Notes: generated from the sequence alone by a model not told the origin. A stretch of DNA of 64,000 bases from Sepioteuthis lessoniana (GCA_963585895.1 OY757904.1:86110543-86174542); one strand, 5' to 3'; numbered from the stretch's first letter, positions 35,202 through 46,020 are shown. Numbers and translations are program-made.

Positions 35202-35203
<2 letters not shown>
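34733..35203 (+). repeat. candidate LTR of an unidentified retroelement
   Basis: A purine tract (AGGGGGAAAG, 34721-34730) sits three bases before TGTAATATAATGGCC, and the segment ends near ATGTTATACA at the start of a (CA)n tract. TG...CA ends, polypurine-tract placement, a markedly more GC-rich composition than its surroundings and an ATAAAA-like element inside argue for a 3' LTR. The terminal inverted repeat is imperfect and there is no second copy in the window. Confidence 0.45.

Positions 35204-35260
<57 letters not shown>
35201..35260. repeat. (CA)n-(TA)n microsatellite
   Basis: About ten CA units followed by about twenty TA units, between the candidate LTR and the R1 repeat. Confidence 0.95.
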
Positions 35261-35263
<3 letters not shown>

Positions 35264-35289
35264 ACGTTGCATAAATATTTATCTCAGGA

Positions 35290-36480
35290 CGTGAGTTTAT
35301 TTTATGCACATGTGACGTCGAGACAGTCTGGCATTTGACCCCTTCGCCAAATAAGTCCTAGTCAATGCTCCTATTTCGGGCATAAGGTAACTGGCAAATA
35401 ATTTGGGGGTTAATTTGGGGCTAGACTCATCTCGACGCTGGCAAGGGGGTTCCCAATTTCACGTTCACATACCCCACCAAGTTTTCATACCCCCTAACGG
35501 AAAACATGGACTTCTAGGTTAAAACAAAATATATTTCACCGTAGATAAATTTCCAAAATTCCCTTGTAATGTCTTTAAGGCGAATAATACATTTAGCGAG
35601 AATAACTGAAAGTGATACGAAGCTGAAAAAGATATGTGCAAAAGGCAACTCGATAGATAAACAACATAACGAATAGATTTCAACACGAGGAAGCATCTAA
35701 AATATAACAAAATTTTAATAAGTGAGGACCGAACAAATAATTATGAGATTTAAGAAGCAATTCCTTTCCCTTTCCTTTCTTTCTTTCTTTTTAAGATGTC
35801 AGCTATATTAAACCAGCAGACAGCCTTAAACACAAATGTCACTCTTTCTTCTTTTTTCTTTTCTTTCTTTCTTCTTTCTTTTCTTTTAAACTATCGGCTT
35901 TGTTAAGCCAGATAGGCAGTGTTAAACACAAATGTCTCTCTTTCTTCTTTTTCTTTTTTCTTTTTTCTTTCTTTCTTTTCTTTTTTTTCTTTTCTTTCTT
36001 TTATTTGAGGGAGTATCTAAGTCCACTCATTCATTTGCGGTTTATGAAACAAATCTTTTCAGTTTTTTTCCTTTTCTGAATATATATATATACATGCAAT
36101 TTCCAATATTTAGGAAGGGTAGAAGGAAAAACAGTTTTAAGTTGTACTTACCTTTTCAAAGGGTTTACTTCGCAGGTTCCTTTCTTTTACGGATGAGTGA
36201 CATCCCCTTCAGAATCGGCTGGGTCAGCCTTTCTGCTGACTACTGTCCAAAGATTCTGTTCTATGCTTTTTACGGGGCATTACCCCGGAGCTGGTAATGC
36301 CCGTCTTTATTCGTCGACTTCTGTCCTCAAAACTAAAGTGCCTTTTCCAAATTTCCTCTGACGAAAACGTACTATTTTCGGCGCTAAAGCCTTCGGCCAA
36401 TCATTTGACCTCTTTTTTTTTCTTCCTCTCTATTTCATTCGGGCTACTACAATGACCTACATTCCCTTCTCTGTCCAACC
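35290..36480 (-). repeat. dispersed repeat R1, copy 1 (minus orientation)
   Basis: The reverse complement of this block aligns along its length with 44940-46020. Shared landmarks, in the same order, are GAATGTAGGTCA, AGTAGCCC, CAAATGATTGGC, GAGA-GACATTTGTG, ATGCTTCC, TATTCG-TTATGTT, AACCTAGAAGTCCAT, CTTGGTGGG, a segment like GCAAGGGGGTTCCCAATTTC, GGGGCTAGACT, and GACTTATT-AGGG-TCAA-TGCCA. Copy 1 has an extra expansion of (TTTC)n-type tracts (35760-36000) that contains a duplicated segment ending AAACACAAATGTC. No coding sequence is seen. Length, GC-richer ends and lack of coding suggest a solo LTR, but terminal TG/CA inverted repeats were not found. Confidence 0.75.
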
Positions 36481-36889
36481 GATTATAACCTCACCGTCTG
36501 AAAAAGAAGTTTTTACAAGTATTTTAAATTTGAGTGCTGTCAAAAATTGAAGAACGGGATATTTCAAATATTCATACAATAAAGATAAGGTAAGAAAAAT
36601 AAACCGTTTTTCAAAATTAATCCGTGTTACGGGTGTGGAGAATAGCATTTATTTAAATACTGTCCATTTAAACACAAAAAAAATGCCATACTTGCTGGCG
36701 CAAAGGATACACATTCTCACACTGCAGATTTGGAGGGGGGAAATTACTCAAAAAAATAAAAAAAAACGGTACAGTACACTACTGAACAAGCAACAACTGA
36801 AAAAAGTACAAAGAAAACACATAAATGTTTGTCTCAACAATAAAAAAAAATCAAATTTCAGAGAGACACAGAGTCTGATTTAACTATAA

Positions 36890-37365
36890 TGGTAACTTGG
36901 AAAAAAATAGAATGTCCAACTCTGAGCAACTCTAAAAAAAATAGCAAAAGGTGTTACCGGAGAAAAATTAAGATTTATGGGAGAAACCTTCATAAATGTT
37001 TTCTTTAATGGAAAAGAAAGAAAATTAAAAGCATTTGTCATGCGAAATGCCCAAAATTTATTTGGAACAGATTGGATTGAAGAATTTGATCTATTTAACG
37101 TCCCAATAAATACTTTCTGCAATAAAATAGATGGTACTACACGTTCAGATTAACTGAAAAAAGAACTAAAAATAAAATTTCTGGAAATATTTTCAGATGA
37201 ACTTGAATTCTGTGATAAAGTCAAGGCAAAATTCCAAGTAAAAGAAAATGTAATGCCAGTTTTTCGACCGAAAAGACCAGTACCCTATACGTCGGTTGAA
37301 ATCATTGATAAAGAATTAGGAATACTCGAAAAACTGGGAGTAATAAAAAAAACTGAATACAGTTA
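36890..37365 (+). pseudogene. Gypsy-3 protease tail and RT N-terminus
   Basis: Reads VTGEKLRFMGETFINVFFNG, then KAFVMRNAQNLFGTDWIEEF, LFNVPINTFCNK, and after a stop KAKFQVKENVMPVFRPKRPV with IIDKELGILEKLGVIKKTEY. The last two blocks are the region just before the reverse transcriptase palm. The frame then stops and the palm motifs are missing. Confidence 0.8.
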
Positions 37366-37420
37366 AAGAACTTGAGGGGATAAAATTTAAGACAACATTA
37401 ATCAAACCAAAAAATAATTA

Positions 37421-38500
37421 ATGAACCAGAAAGTTAAAACAAATAATATATTTTCAACGTGCAACGGAATATTGATGTATGGAGAACGGGTGGTCATACC
37501 CGCAGTTTTAACAAAGAAAATTTTGAAAGATTTTTATACCGAGCACCCGGGAACGAAGGCTCTCATGCAGAGTTACGTATACTGGACGGGTATGGATAAA
37601 GACATTGAAAACATGGTGAAATCTTGCAAAAGCTGCGCATCGGTAGCAAAAGCACCTCCCATAAAATCCAAACCATGGCCTAAGACATGGCCTAGTTTAC
37701 TTATTGACTATGCCGGTCCGATAAAATAGAAGACAGCTTTACGAAATAGCCAGAAGCTGTAAAATGCAAAATGCCTACGACTAAAACCGCAATAAAGGTG
37801 TTACAGGAACTGTTTGCAAGATTCGGATTGCCAAAAACCATTGTATCTGACAATGGCACACCATTTACATTAAAAGAATTTTAAAATTTCTGTATATTGC
37901 TCTCGATAAATCTCCTAAAATCAGCACCTTATCATCCAAGATCAAATGGAATGGTGGAAAGATTTATCGATGTATTTCAAAGAGCAATTGAAAACTCAAA
38001 TGGGATCGAAACAGAAAATGAGGTATTACATTTATCGAATAACACCTAATCCAAATACTAACGTAAACATGTCCCCAGCAGAACTGATTTTTGCTAGGAA
38101 AATTCGATTAGTATTCGATAAATTGATTCCGTCAAAAAAGGAAATAAGAAAAAAATTAATACCTCTAATAAGACTTATAGTCTAGGGGAAAATCTATTTC
38201 CTAAATTATCATTAACCTGGTTAGAGGGCATTATTGAAAAAAGAATTGGTAATATGATGTACATAATAAAACATCCAAGATGGATGGCTCGTAGACATAT
38301 TAACCAAATAAAAAAAAGATATACCCCAAACGCAAAGGAACGAGTTGAAGAACTCTTGTCCGTCATTTATGACATGTTTGAGGTACCTAGGCCTTCGCCA
38401 GTACAATAAACTGGTACGCGCAAACGAAAACGCACCCCGACGGAAACTATGGAAATAAATCCCAAGACAAAAATATGATGTCCTACGGAAAATTTTTGTG
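37421..38500 (+). pseudogene. Gypsy-3 integrase, broken by stops and frameshifts
   Basis: An open piece at 37421-37729 contains the zinc-binding end: EHPGTKALMQSYVYWTGMDK, then DIENMVKSCKSC, with the first His of the HHCC pattern not evident. The catalytic core follows. The first Asp is in LLIDYAGPIK just before a TAG stop, the second in VSDNGTPF (37849-37851) and the Glu in GMVERFI (37957-37959), giving the D,D35E spacing. The C-terminal part continues with SPAELIFARKIRL, WLEGIIEKRIGNMMY and RWMARRHINQIKKRY up to about 38500. Several stops and at least two frameshifts interrupt it. Confidence 0.85.
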
Positions 38501-38509
38501 GTGGGGAGA

Positions 38510-38729
38510 TGTTGTATAGTGGCTCGTACCACGTGACTTCCGGTATCTCGGAGGAATAAAAGACGTCGTGTTTCTTAAGCACGGTTAGTATTGAAAGATT
38601 TCTGTCAGTAGTAAGGCCAACTTCTCACCAACAGCGCGAGACTTATAATATTTGTTGGACTGTACCACTTCAGTTAATAAATAGTTAACTCTATTTCACT
38701 GTATATCTCTTCCTTACCATGATACAACA
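38510..38729 (+). repeat. Gypsy-3 3' LTR
   Basis: 220 bp bounded by TGTTGTAT and ATACAACA, a perfect 8-bp inverted repeat, directly preceded by the purine tract GGTGGGGAGA (38500-38509). It contains an AATAAAAG motif near 38556 that could serve as promoter TATA or poly(A) signal. Its length is almost the same as the Gypsy-2 LTR (219 bp). Confidence 0.85.
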
Positions 38730-39604
38730 CTTAGGTACTGATCTCTGATCTTACTAGCGCCGAAGACTTCAGTATATTATGAACACTAAAAACTCTTTCA
38801 ACCCCATCGAGAAATCCTTCTTTTTCCATTTTTAAACAATTAAAATCTTCAGAACTCGCTCGCTTGTCTAGCTATTCCTTGGATACTACGAGACTCCTAC
38901 ATCCATGTGCATACATATACACTAACTATGCCCAAACACATCCATACAGATACTCTTGCATCGTATGCATATACATGCACATACTCTACGCCTATACGTA
39001 TACATATAGACACGCACGCGTCTATACATATTCTTTATAGCATCTAAACATGCATTCGCAGAGACAAAGCAGCTTGTATTGTCACAACATTTAGCCACTG
39101 AAGATGCATCAACACAGTATTTGCTGAGCAATAAGCTATGTGTGTGAACATATCGTACCTCTGTATTGTAAGAGAAAAAATGTTAAGTTTCTTTTTTCGT
39201 TCTAAATAATGTCAAACAATTCAGTGAAAGGTTATGATTATATGGCGAGAGTGAATGAATAGAAAGAATAGAAAGAGGAAGTTGTGTGAAGATGAATGTA
39301 TAGATGAACGGGTAGGGATTCAGGCGTCCAAAAATCTATAATGTCCTTGTTGACCTCTGAAATAAAGAATTCAGGATCATACACAGTTGGAGCTTGTTCC
39401 CCATTTTACCTGTTTTTGGAAAGAAACTTAAGTCGATAATGCGGGATATCAAGAAAACTTGGATGACTTTTGCAAAATTTGACTGAGTTCTGAGTGGACA
39501 TTCTCAGATTGGCGGTACTAGGGCATGGAAAACGTCTCAACTCGATAGGAGAAAGGTTGAAGAAATGAAATAGAGTTGTTGCTAAATCATCTACAAAACA
39601 TCTG
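38730..39604. other. non-coding stretch
   Basis: A region of imperfect TACATA/CATACA-type low-complexity sequence lies at about 38905-39030. No gene or repeat family recognised otherwise. Confidence 0.45.
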
Positions 39605-39862
39605 GCAAGAGTATATACATACCTAACCTCGTGAGCAGGATACAACATAATGTCAATTCTTAAGTGGAGTACAACTGATTTGTAAAAAAAAAAACAACTA
39701 GTCAATCATACTCTTTTCCCATTACTGGTGGAGACTAATGGATGCTTATCTTCCCCGAGGATATTATCCCTATGTGAAATGTTAACAGACTCGTCCCGGA
39801 TTTGAACACGACTCGATGAGCGCATTTTCTATGAAAATAACCGTTACACTGCTAGCGTAAAG
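39605..39862 (-). mobile_element. SINE-A copy (tRNA-derived), minus orientation
   Basis: On the minus strand the head has a polymerase III A-box-like GTGTAACGGTTA and a B-box-like GTGTTCAAATCCGGG. CATTTCACATAGGGATAATA-type middle sequence follows, and then the tail AAGAATTGACATTATGTTGT continuing to ATCCTGCTCACGAGG. All parts align in order with the plus-strand copy at 59933-60230. A poly(T) stretch is present mid-element. It lies about 430 bp from the 3' end of the LINE-A copy. Confidence 0.78.
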
Positions 39863-40296
39863 TGGTGAAGTAGCTAAAAGTTCTGAGACCTTACGTTTAT
39901 GTCTATTCTTTTATTCAACATTTTTCAAGTTAAAAATTGGGGTGCTTCGTAGAGGTCGTAATGTCCTCGAAAATTGGAAATGCGGTCATTATAAAAAAAT
40001 GTTTGAGATCAAGATGAAATAGATATCTTACTAAAGTATCCATCTAGTAGTTTTGAAAATCAAGTGATAGTCAAATTGTAGCATTAGCAAGGAGTTCTTT
40101 ACGACGAAGTCATTTATAAAAACAACCTTGAACTGTATTATTATTTACTAGTTATTACTCACAAAAATTCATGGATATATTAGAATTTCCGAGATGAAAT
40201 GTTTTAAAAAATAAACTAAATAATACTATGCAAATAAATGTTTAAATCTATCAATATTATGCCATACTATGAGAACTGACTCAGAGGAGCCATACA
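39863..40296. other. short non-coding spacer
   Basis: Nothing recognised between the SINE-A head and the LINE-A tail. Confidence 0.5.
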
Positions 40297-41960
40297 TCAT
40301 CATCATCATCATCATGTCGCGCCGCCTGCGCGGATATCCCTGACCGTCTCTCGCCATTTCTCCCTATCATTCATCGCCTCCGGCAGGTCTTCAGGGTTAC
40401 ATCCCGTGTCCTCACACAGCTGCTGTATGTAGGTTCGTGCTGGTCGTCCCACTCTTGCACATCCATGTGTGGGGGTCCACAGGAGTACATCGCTTATGAG
40501 CTCGTCCTTGCTTCTCCAGCAGTGTTCTGCGTGTCTGGTTCGTCGAACTTGTATAGTTTTTGTGATGGGGGGCAAGTGTCCGTATAGTTGGAGTCTCGTG
40601 GGGTGTTGTCGCCAGGACTTGTTTAATACTGCTCTCAACATTCTTGTATAATTTCCGTCCAGCCTCCTTTCCAGCCGCTTCGTAAGCGTCCATGTGGTGC
40701 ATCCATATAGCAGTATCGACACAACCGCTGCCTGGAAGAAACTGCGTTTCATTTTGTCAGTTAGGTCCGACTTCCATATGATCGAGAGCCTATCGATAGC
40801 TGTCCATGCCTTCGTCAGTCGTGTGTCGATGTCTTTCTCGGTTGATGAGACGCTGCTTCCTAGGTAGGTGAATTTGTTGACTAGTTTCAGAGAGGCTCCG
40901 TCTAGTGTGGTAATGTTGCCCGTTTGGTTGTAACACATATATTCGGTTTTGTTTGCATTGACATGGAGGCCAATGCCAGCTGCAGCTCGTTCCAGACTAT
41001 GCAGTAGTGTCTCTGCTTGATTAGGCGTATTCGCTAGTAACGCCAAGTCATCAGCGTAGTCGGCGTCCGTGATTGTTTTTGCGGGGTACTTTTGCTTCTT
41101 CTCTTAGTCAGCTGGAAGCCATTTTCTCTGATTTTGTCGATCGAGGTCCTAAGCACATAGTCTAGACAGATGATAAAGAGGTACGGGGCTAGTGTGTCTC
41201 CTTGTAGTACTCCTGCAACTATGTCGAAGTATTCCGTGTCTCCATCTGGTGAACGTACTTTCACTTTGGTGTTTCTGTAGAGAATCATTATCGCTGCTAC
41301 GGTTTCTTTTGGTAGGCCGTATGCTAGTAGGATTTGCTCCATCTTCCCTCTGTGTATGGAATCGAATGCCTTGGTAAAGTAGACAAATAGTAATGTCGCC
41401 TGTAAGTTTTTTGCCCGAACGCCTTCCAGGATTCTACGGATGGTCAGTATTTGTGAGGTCGTGGATCTATTTCTCCGGAAGCCATTTTGGTTTTTCCTAA
41501 GGATGTTGTCTATTTTGGGTTCTATGCGGTTTCGTAGTAGGGCATTGTAGATTTTGGCTGCTATGGATGTAAGTGTTATCCCTCGGTAGTTCTTGGCTAG
41601 TCCGAGGTCGCCTTTTTTAGGGAATGGAAGGATGCATCCCTTCGTCCATCGTTCTATCCTATTTTGACTATAGACTGCGTTGCATTGCCGGAGCAGTATA
41701 TCGTCGAATTGTCTAGTCTTCCACACTTCTGGGGGGATCTCGTCTAGCCCCGCCGCTTTCCTATTTTTAATTCTTCAGAGAACCGAGTCTAGTTCTTCTT
41801 TGGTGAAAGGACCTAGTTTTACGTCTAATTGCTTACTAATAATTCTGGTGATCGGTTCATCCGTTATTTCCGGTGGGTTTCCTAGTAGATTTTTGAAATG
41901 CTGTTCCCACAGTTTTACTCTTTCTTGTTGGCTTGCAGCTTTCAATTTTGCTGAAATATA
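40297..41960 (-). mobile_element. LINE-A: 5'-truncated non-LTR retrotransposon with RT
   Basis: On the minus strand, from 41960: KLKAASQQERVKLWEQHFKN, KNRKAAGLDEIPPEVWKT, YRGITLTSIAAKIYNALL, NQNGFRRNRSTTSQILTIRR, VYFTKAFDSIHRGKMEQILL, GVLQGDTLAPYLFIICLDYV, DADYADDLALLANTPNQAE, FTYLGSSVSSTEKDIDTRL, LYGCTTWTLTKRLERRLD, RRTRHAEHCWRSKDELISDV and PEDLPEAMNDREKW near the end. These are the ordered RT motifs of a non-LTR retrotransposon with a short (ATG)n tail (40298-40316). An endonuclease domain is not present. A TGA stop lies near 41781, a frameshift near 41090, and the first catalytic Asp (FVDF) reads Tyr (41379-41381), while YADD (41047-41061) is kept. RTE-like affiliation is inference. Confidence 0.92.
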
Positions 41961-42014
41961 AAAGCAAGAATATATTATTTGCGCTTGAAAAGCATTAGAT
42001 CGAATTTTAAGAAA

Positions 42015-42155
42015 CATTGGGTAAATAGTAGGACAGACTGAGTTCTTTAACTCTGATATTTCAATCAGGAAAAATTTGAATTTAAACCAGCTTCCATTGC
42101 TTAAAAATTGACCTTATGTTGTATCCTGCTCACGAGGTTAGGTACGTATATACTG
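42015..42155 (+). mobile_element. SINE-A 3' half, plus orientation
   Basis: Matches the downstream part of SINE-A at 60085-60220: GGGTAAATAGTAGGACAGAC, GGAAAAA-TTTGAATTTAAAC and CTTAAAAATTGACCTTATGT, then TGTATCCTGCTCACGAGG. The tRNA-like head is missing. Together with the minus copy at 39605 it brackets the LINE-A copy in inverted orientation. Confidence 0.78.
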
Positions 42156-43544
42156 TTCGTTATATAAACGTTCGTTGGGTAAATACATACAGCCATTGTA
42201 CAATGGAATTATCTAATATAATTTTTTGAATTTCTTCCATGAATCATTGTCAATTGTTTTAAGAGCATTTTTGTTATTTCAGTTCCTGTTGTTCTTTTTA
42301 ATCGTAACTTTCAGATCATAATTCATCGATCATTACTAGTACATAATTAATCCTTATTTCTAATTCATACTGTGTAGAATGACAGTCTGAATGTTACGAA
42401 TAAGATGGTAGCAATAAAAAATGAACAAAAATGAATACTGAAGTTTCCCTTTCTTTTTATTCGTATTTGAGAAAAATAAAAAAGTAATATTATTTTAAAA
42501 ATAACTTTTTAACTGTTTTATTTTTCTTTATAAATTCAATATATGGCTCAGTTTCGGCGCGAATTTTTATTTTAATTGTTCTATTCTTCATATCATCAAC
42601 AGTGAAATGCTATATAATCCACGTTTTTGCTCAAAAATAAAGAGAGAACCCTTGATGTATTAATGATAACAAAGCATAGATTACTTAAATAGATTAAGAT
42701 TTATATGAATTATTATATCATTAATTTATGCCAAACACTTTCTGCAGTGGTGATCTTTTCAATGCATATATACATATTGGTGTTTTGACAGATTATATTT
42801 CTGTAAATTGACTCCATCTTTTCATTACATAGATATAGTTGAGTGAAACCCGTTTTTATTTCATTTTCTGATAAAGAAAAAAATTAAAAAGACAAAAAAG
42901 CAAAACAAAAATTTTGAAATTACACTTGATGAAAACGTTGAAATTACACTTGATGAAAACGTTGATCATTAATAATGTACAGATCATACTCAGTGAACAT
43001 ACACAAAGGAACTGTACAATGAAATATATATATATATATATATACCTTATTCGTGGTTAAAAACTTTAGATCGAATTTCAAGAAACATTAGATTTCGAAG
43101 TTTAAGCTGCGATGAGTCTCTTCTGTACATGCTCTAGTCGGTGACCACTTAGTAACAAATTCTATAAGCAACCTTAGGTCTGTTTGCAAGTTTAACAAAT
43201 AACAAGAGTAAAGATTTTAATTCTTTTTTTCATATTTTTAGAAGAAGCCTTATGAATTATTATTCATTTTTACTCCTATTTTCTTTCATCTTTATTCTTA
43301 GTCTTTTTTTATATCGCAAATCACCTGAAGCCTCAATCTACAAGAACCTAAAAAAGGATTCAAACACTATTCGAACATGAGAACTTATCCTTTGTTATTT
43401 CTGATCCGTGCTGTTTTCTTGTCATAGAGTGACGGCCATAGTGGGTTATAATGAAAAGCAACTGAAAATTAAGATGAAAGAAAATACAAGTAATTTGATT
43501 TCATGGAAACTTGAAGTTACATGACACAGAATAAAAACGCTATA
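42156..43544. other. AT-rich non-coding stretch
   Basis: Holds a perfect 24-bp direct duplication at 42916-42963 (unit begins GAAATTACACTTGATGAAAA) and (AT)n at 43024-43044. A 24-bp phrase like TTAGATCGAATTTCAAGAAA occurs at about 43067 and also at about 41995. No gene seen. Confidence 0.5.
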
Positions 43545-43770
43545 TAGAGCAATTTTTTAGCTATAAAACACCATTTTCCCACAAAGTTACTACCACTAGC
43601 GATGCATTTTCGTTTGTTGAGACTAAAAGTCTGCATCTTGTGCTCATAAAAGTTTTGGAACAGCAGAGACAATGCACTATTTTACTGCTGCAATCAATGT
43701 GTCGTTATAAGGAAAATGTTATCGGCGTGGCTCATCTATCGTGCGGATAAGTAAATCGAGGTGTTCTTCG
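43545..43770 (-). pseudogene. mariner-like transposase C-terminal relic
   Basis: A minus-strand frame reads LFQNFYEHKMQTFSLNKRKC then IASGSNFVGKWCFIAKKLLY. This fits the end of mariner-type transposases, where F-Y-x3-M/I-x2-L-x2-R-x2-K-C-I-x3-G-x-Y-V-E/K is the usual pattern. Upstream, TLIAAVK-CIVSA can be read in another frame. No catalytic residues are preserved. It is a different family from the mariner at 57792-58819. Confidence 0.55.
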
Positions 43771-44939
43771 CAAATTAATATCTGTGCTGAAAGCCCTTGT
43801 CACTCACATATTGTCTCCTCTACTGAAATACATCACACACTGCCTAATTGTGTTTGCATTTAGTTTGGTCACCGTAGGTGTAGAGCAAGCGTCAATATAT
43901 ATCAATTCTTTTCTGTTTTCATGCCAGATTATCAGTCAGCCGCTATCTTTAATCAGGCAACCTCCATCTCGAAAGGCAAAAATAACAAACAAAAAACAAA
44001 CAAACAAGCAAAAAAACAAAACAAAAACAAACAAACAAACGAGCAAAATGTATGTTACGCAGTGGGCGTAGCGAAAGTTCTCGAAGAGAGGTTGAGGAGA
44101 CGATGAGATGAAGACTTTGTCAATTGTCTGGAAAGGAAAAAGAGACGAAGTTACAAAAAATCCTACTTATGTTTGTTTCCGACATTACAAGCCTTTCAAA
44201 CCAGTAAGAAGAATATTAAAACACGTGGAATAGGTTTCCTTCATTGAGGAAGGAAAAGCTTTTGTTCATCTCTAATTCTTTGCCACCACCCACCAGCTGA
44301 CCTTTTCACTTCCAACAAAACCGGGCACTGGGGTCGTTGGTGGAGCCGGGCAACTATATTACACAACACACAGCAAAAATGATTAATGTATGGGATGGAA
44401 GGCTCAATATGTATTGCCATGCCATCAACATTTACTTCAGACAACACTGTTACAAGTGAACGTTGACAACATAATAAAGTAGAAAGTATTAATTTCGGTG
44501 TGAGCCTAATATTAACGCAGAGGAAAATAAAGGAAAATAGTGTTGTATTGTTGAAAACCTGCTCAAACCAACCGTTTTACTATACTCCTTGTACTTTCCA
44601 TGGGGACAAGTGGGATAATTTGATTTCGGAGCGAAAAATACATAATTTTATACTTTGCCTATTTCTATACTACAAAGAATACTATTTTAAATCACTTTTG
44701 ATAGCTGAAGGATTATTGTTGTGGTGGGCCGGAAACTTTCGTTCAAATTCCGAATTCTGCACTTCTCTTCTAGTGCTTTGTGATGACTTTTTCATTTTGA
44801 CCTTTCAGTACCTTATACTAACAGGAGTCCAATACTCATTCTGGGGATTGAAGTTTCTTCCTAAAGTTAAGATGTTTCCCTTTGTCACGTGATATCCCAC
44901 TGAGACGATAAAAATAAGATTAATACTATCCTCCCGTTT
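43771..44939. other. non-coding stretch
   Basis: Includes an (AAAC)n-like tract at 43985-44045. A 130-codon open frame at 44500-44892 (plus) has no recognisable domain and is rich in Leu, Phe and Tyr, as expected for open frames in AT-rich DNA. I do not call it a gene. Confidence 0.45.
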
Positions 44940-45436
44940 GAATTAACAGCGGCAAGCCGCCAAAGAATGGCCGTTAAGACATGAAAGAATGTAGGTCAAT
45001 CCCAAAGTAACAAACCCAGGTCAGAATGGAAAAACAGATGTTTGTACTGGGTGACCTGATGGAAAAAGAATGGGACTTGAGTGACATCTAGTAGCCCTAA
45101 AAAAATCGCCTGACCAAGGGGAAGAAGAGAGAAGCCAAATGATTGGCTGAGACCCCAAAACGGAAGTGGGGACTCCTTCCCGTCAGCGGAAATAGATAAA
45201 AAAAAAGGCTAGTCGTTGGACAGGGTTCGTAGCGGGCAGACGAACCAAAGCCAGTATTCCGGGTAGAAGACAAAAGAATATCTCGGACACGAGGGACCCA
45301 AGTTCATCAAGCCAGTATTAAAAATAGCATAACGTCCATTAGCCCGTAAAAGAAGAAAGATTCTCCACGGAACTCCATCAAAGAAATAAGATAAGTACCC
45401 TTGGGACTATTTCTCCTTATACCCAAATTTTACATA

Positions 45437-45485
<49 letters not shown>

Positions 45486-46020
45486 GAAGGAAAACGAAAG
45501 AAAAGAAAAGGAGAAAGACATTTATGTTCATGGACTGTTCATTTGTTATATATTTTGACACTTTGAAGGTGTATATAATTGTAGTAAAAGATTCATGTAT
45601 TTTAATGTTACCACGTGGTCTAAGTTGTTATTTGTGGCGTCTGCTCCGAATTTGTTACTTCATGCTTCCTTTACAGCTTCTATTCGCCTTATGTTATCTT
45701 GTCCTATTAATTCCTCTAAAATATCACACGGGAAACTGAAATTGCCGACTACTATAATTAATATTATTACGTCTCAACCTAGAGGTCCATATCTTCCATT
45801 GTCTAGGGGAGGAAGTTTAGTGGCCTTGGTGGGTGTGTGTATAGTGTGAAATTTGGAACCCCTTGCAAGCGACGGTCAGTCTAGCCCTAAATTAATCCCC
45901 CACATAATATGCCAGTTCTTATATGCCTGAGAAAAAAACTCTGAACGACGACTTATTCTACAAGGGATCAAGTGCCAACCTGCCCCGTCTTCACACGTTT
46001 TGGGATTTTAAAGAATTTGC
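44940..46020 (+). repeat. dispersed repeat R1, copy 2 (plus orientation)
   Basis: Aligns with the reverse complement of 35290-36480 through many ordered landmarks (see that entry). A (CT)n tract lies at 45440-45480, where copy 1 has other low-complexity sequence. Positions 45595-45849 contain an 84-codon open frame, but it is not preserved in copy 1. Divergence between the copies is clearly high, with many indels. The most likely nature is a solo LTR or non-autonomous element of an unrecognised family. Confidence 0.75.

Larger units (their letters stand above)
36615..38729 (+). mobile_element. Gypsy-3: Ty3/Gypsy LTR retrotransposon, 5' half missing
   Basis: Begins with a worn CHCC zinc motif (CYGCGE-HLFKYC, then a second Cys pair in another frame, about 36625-36700), followed by protease and RT N-terminal sequence, integrase and a 3' LTR, on the plus strand. 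Most of the RT and all of RNase H are deleted near 37370-37420. The zinc motif and the protease tail resemble Gypsy-2, so both are probably of one clade, but LTR termini differ (TGTTGTAT...ATACAACA here). The 5' LTR and most of gag are absent; the R1 copy lies immediately upstream. Confidence 0.88.

Noticed and set aside
43425..43465. Resemblance of GACGGCCATAGTGGGTTATAATG to the Gypsy-1 LTR start
   Set aside because: The match is short and gapped, and is not followed by further LTR similarity.
44500..44892. 130-codon open frame (plus)
   Set aside because: Composition is that of random AT-rich DNA and no domain or motif can be named.
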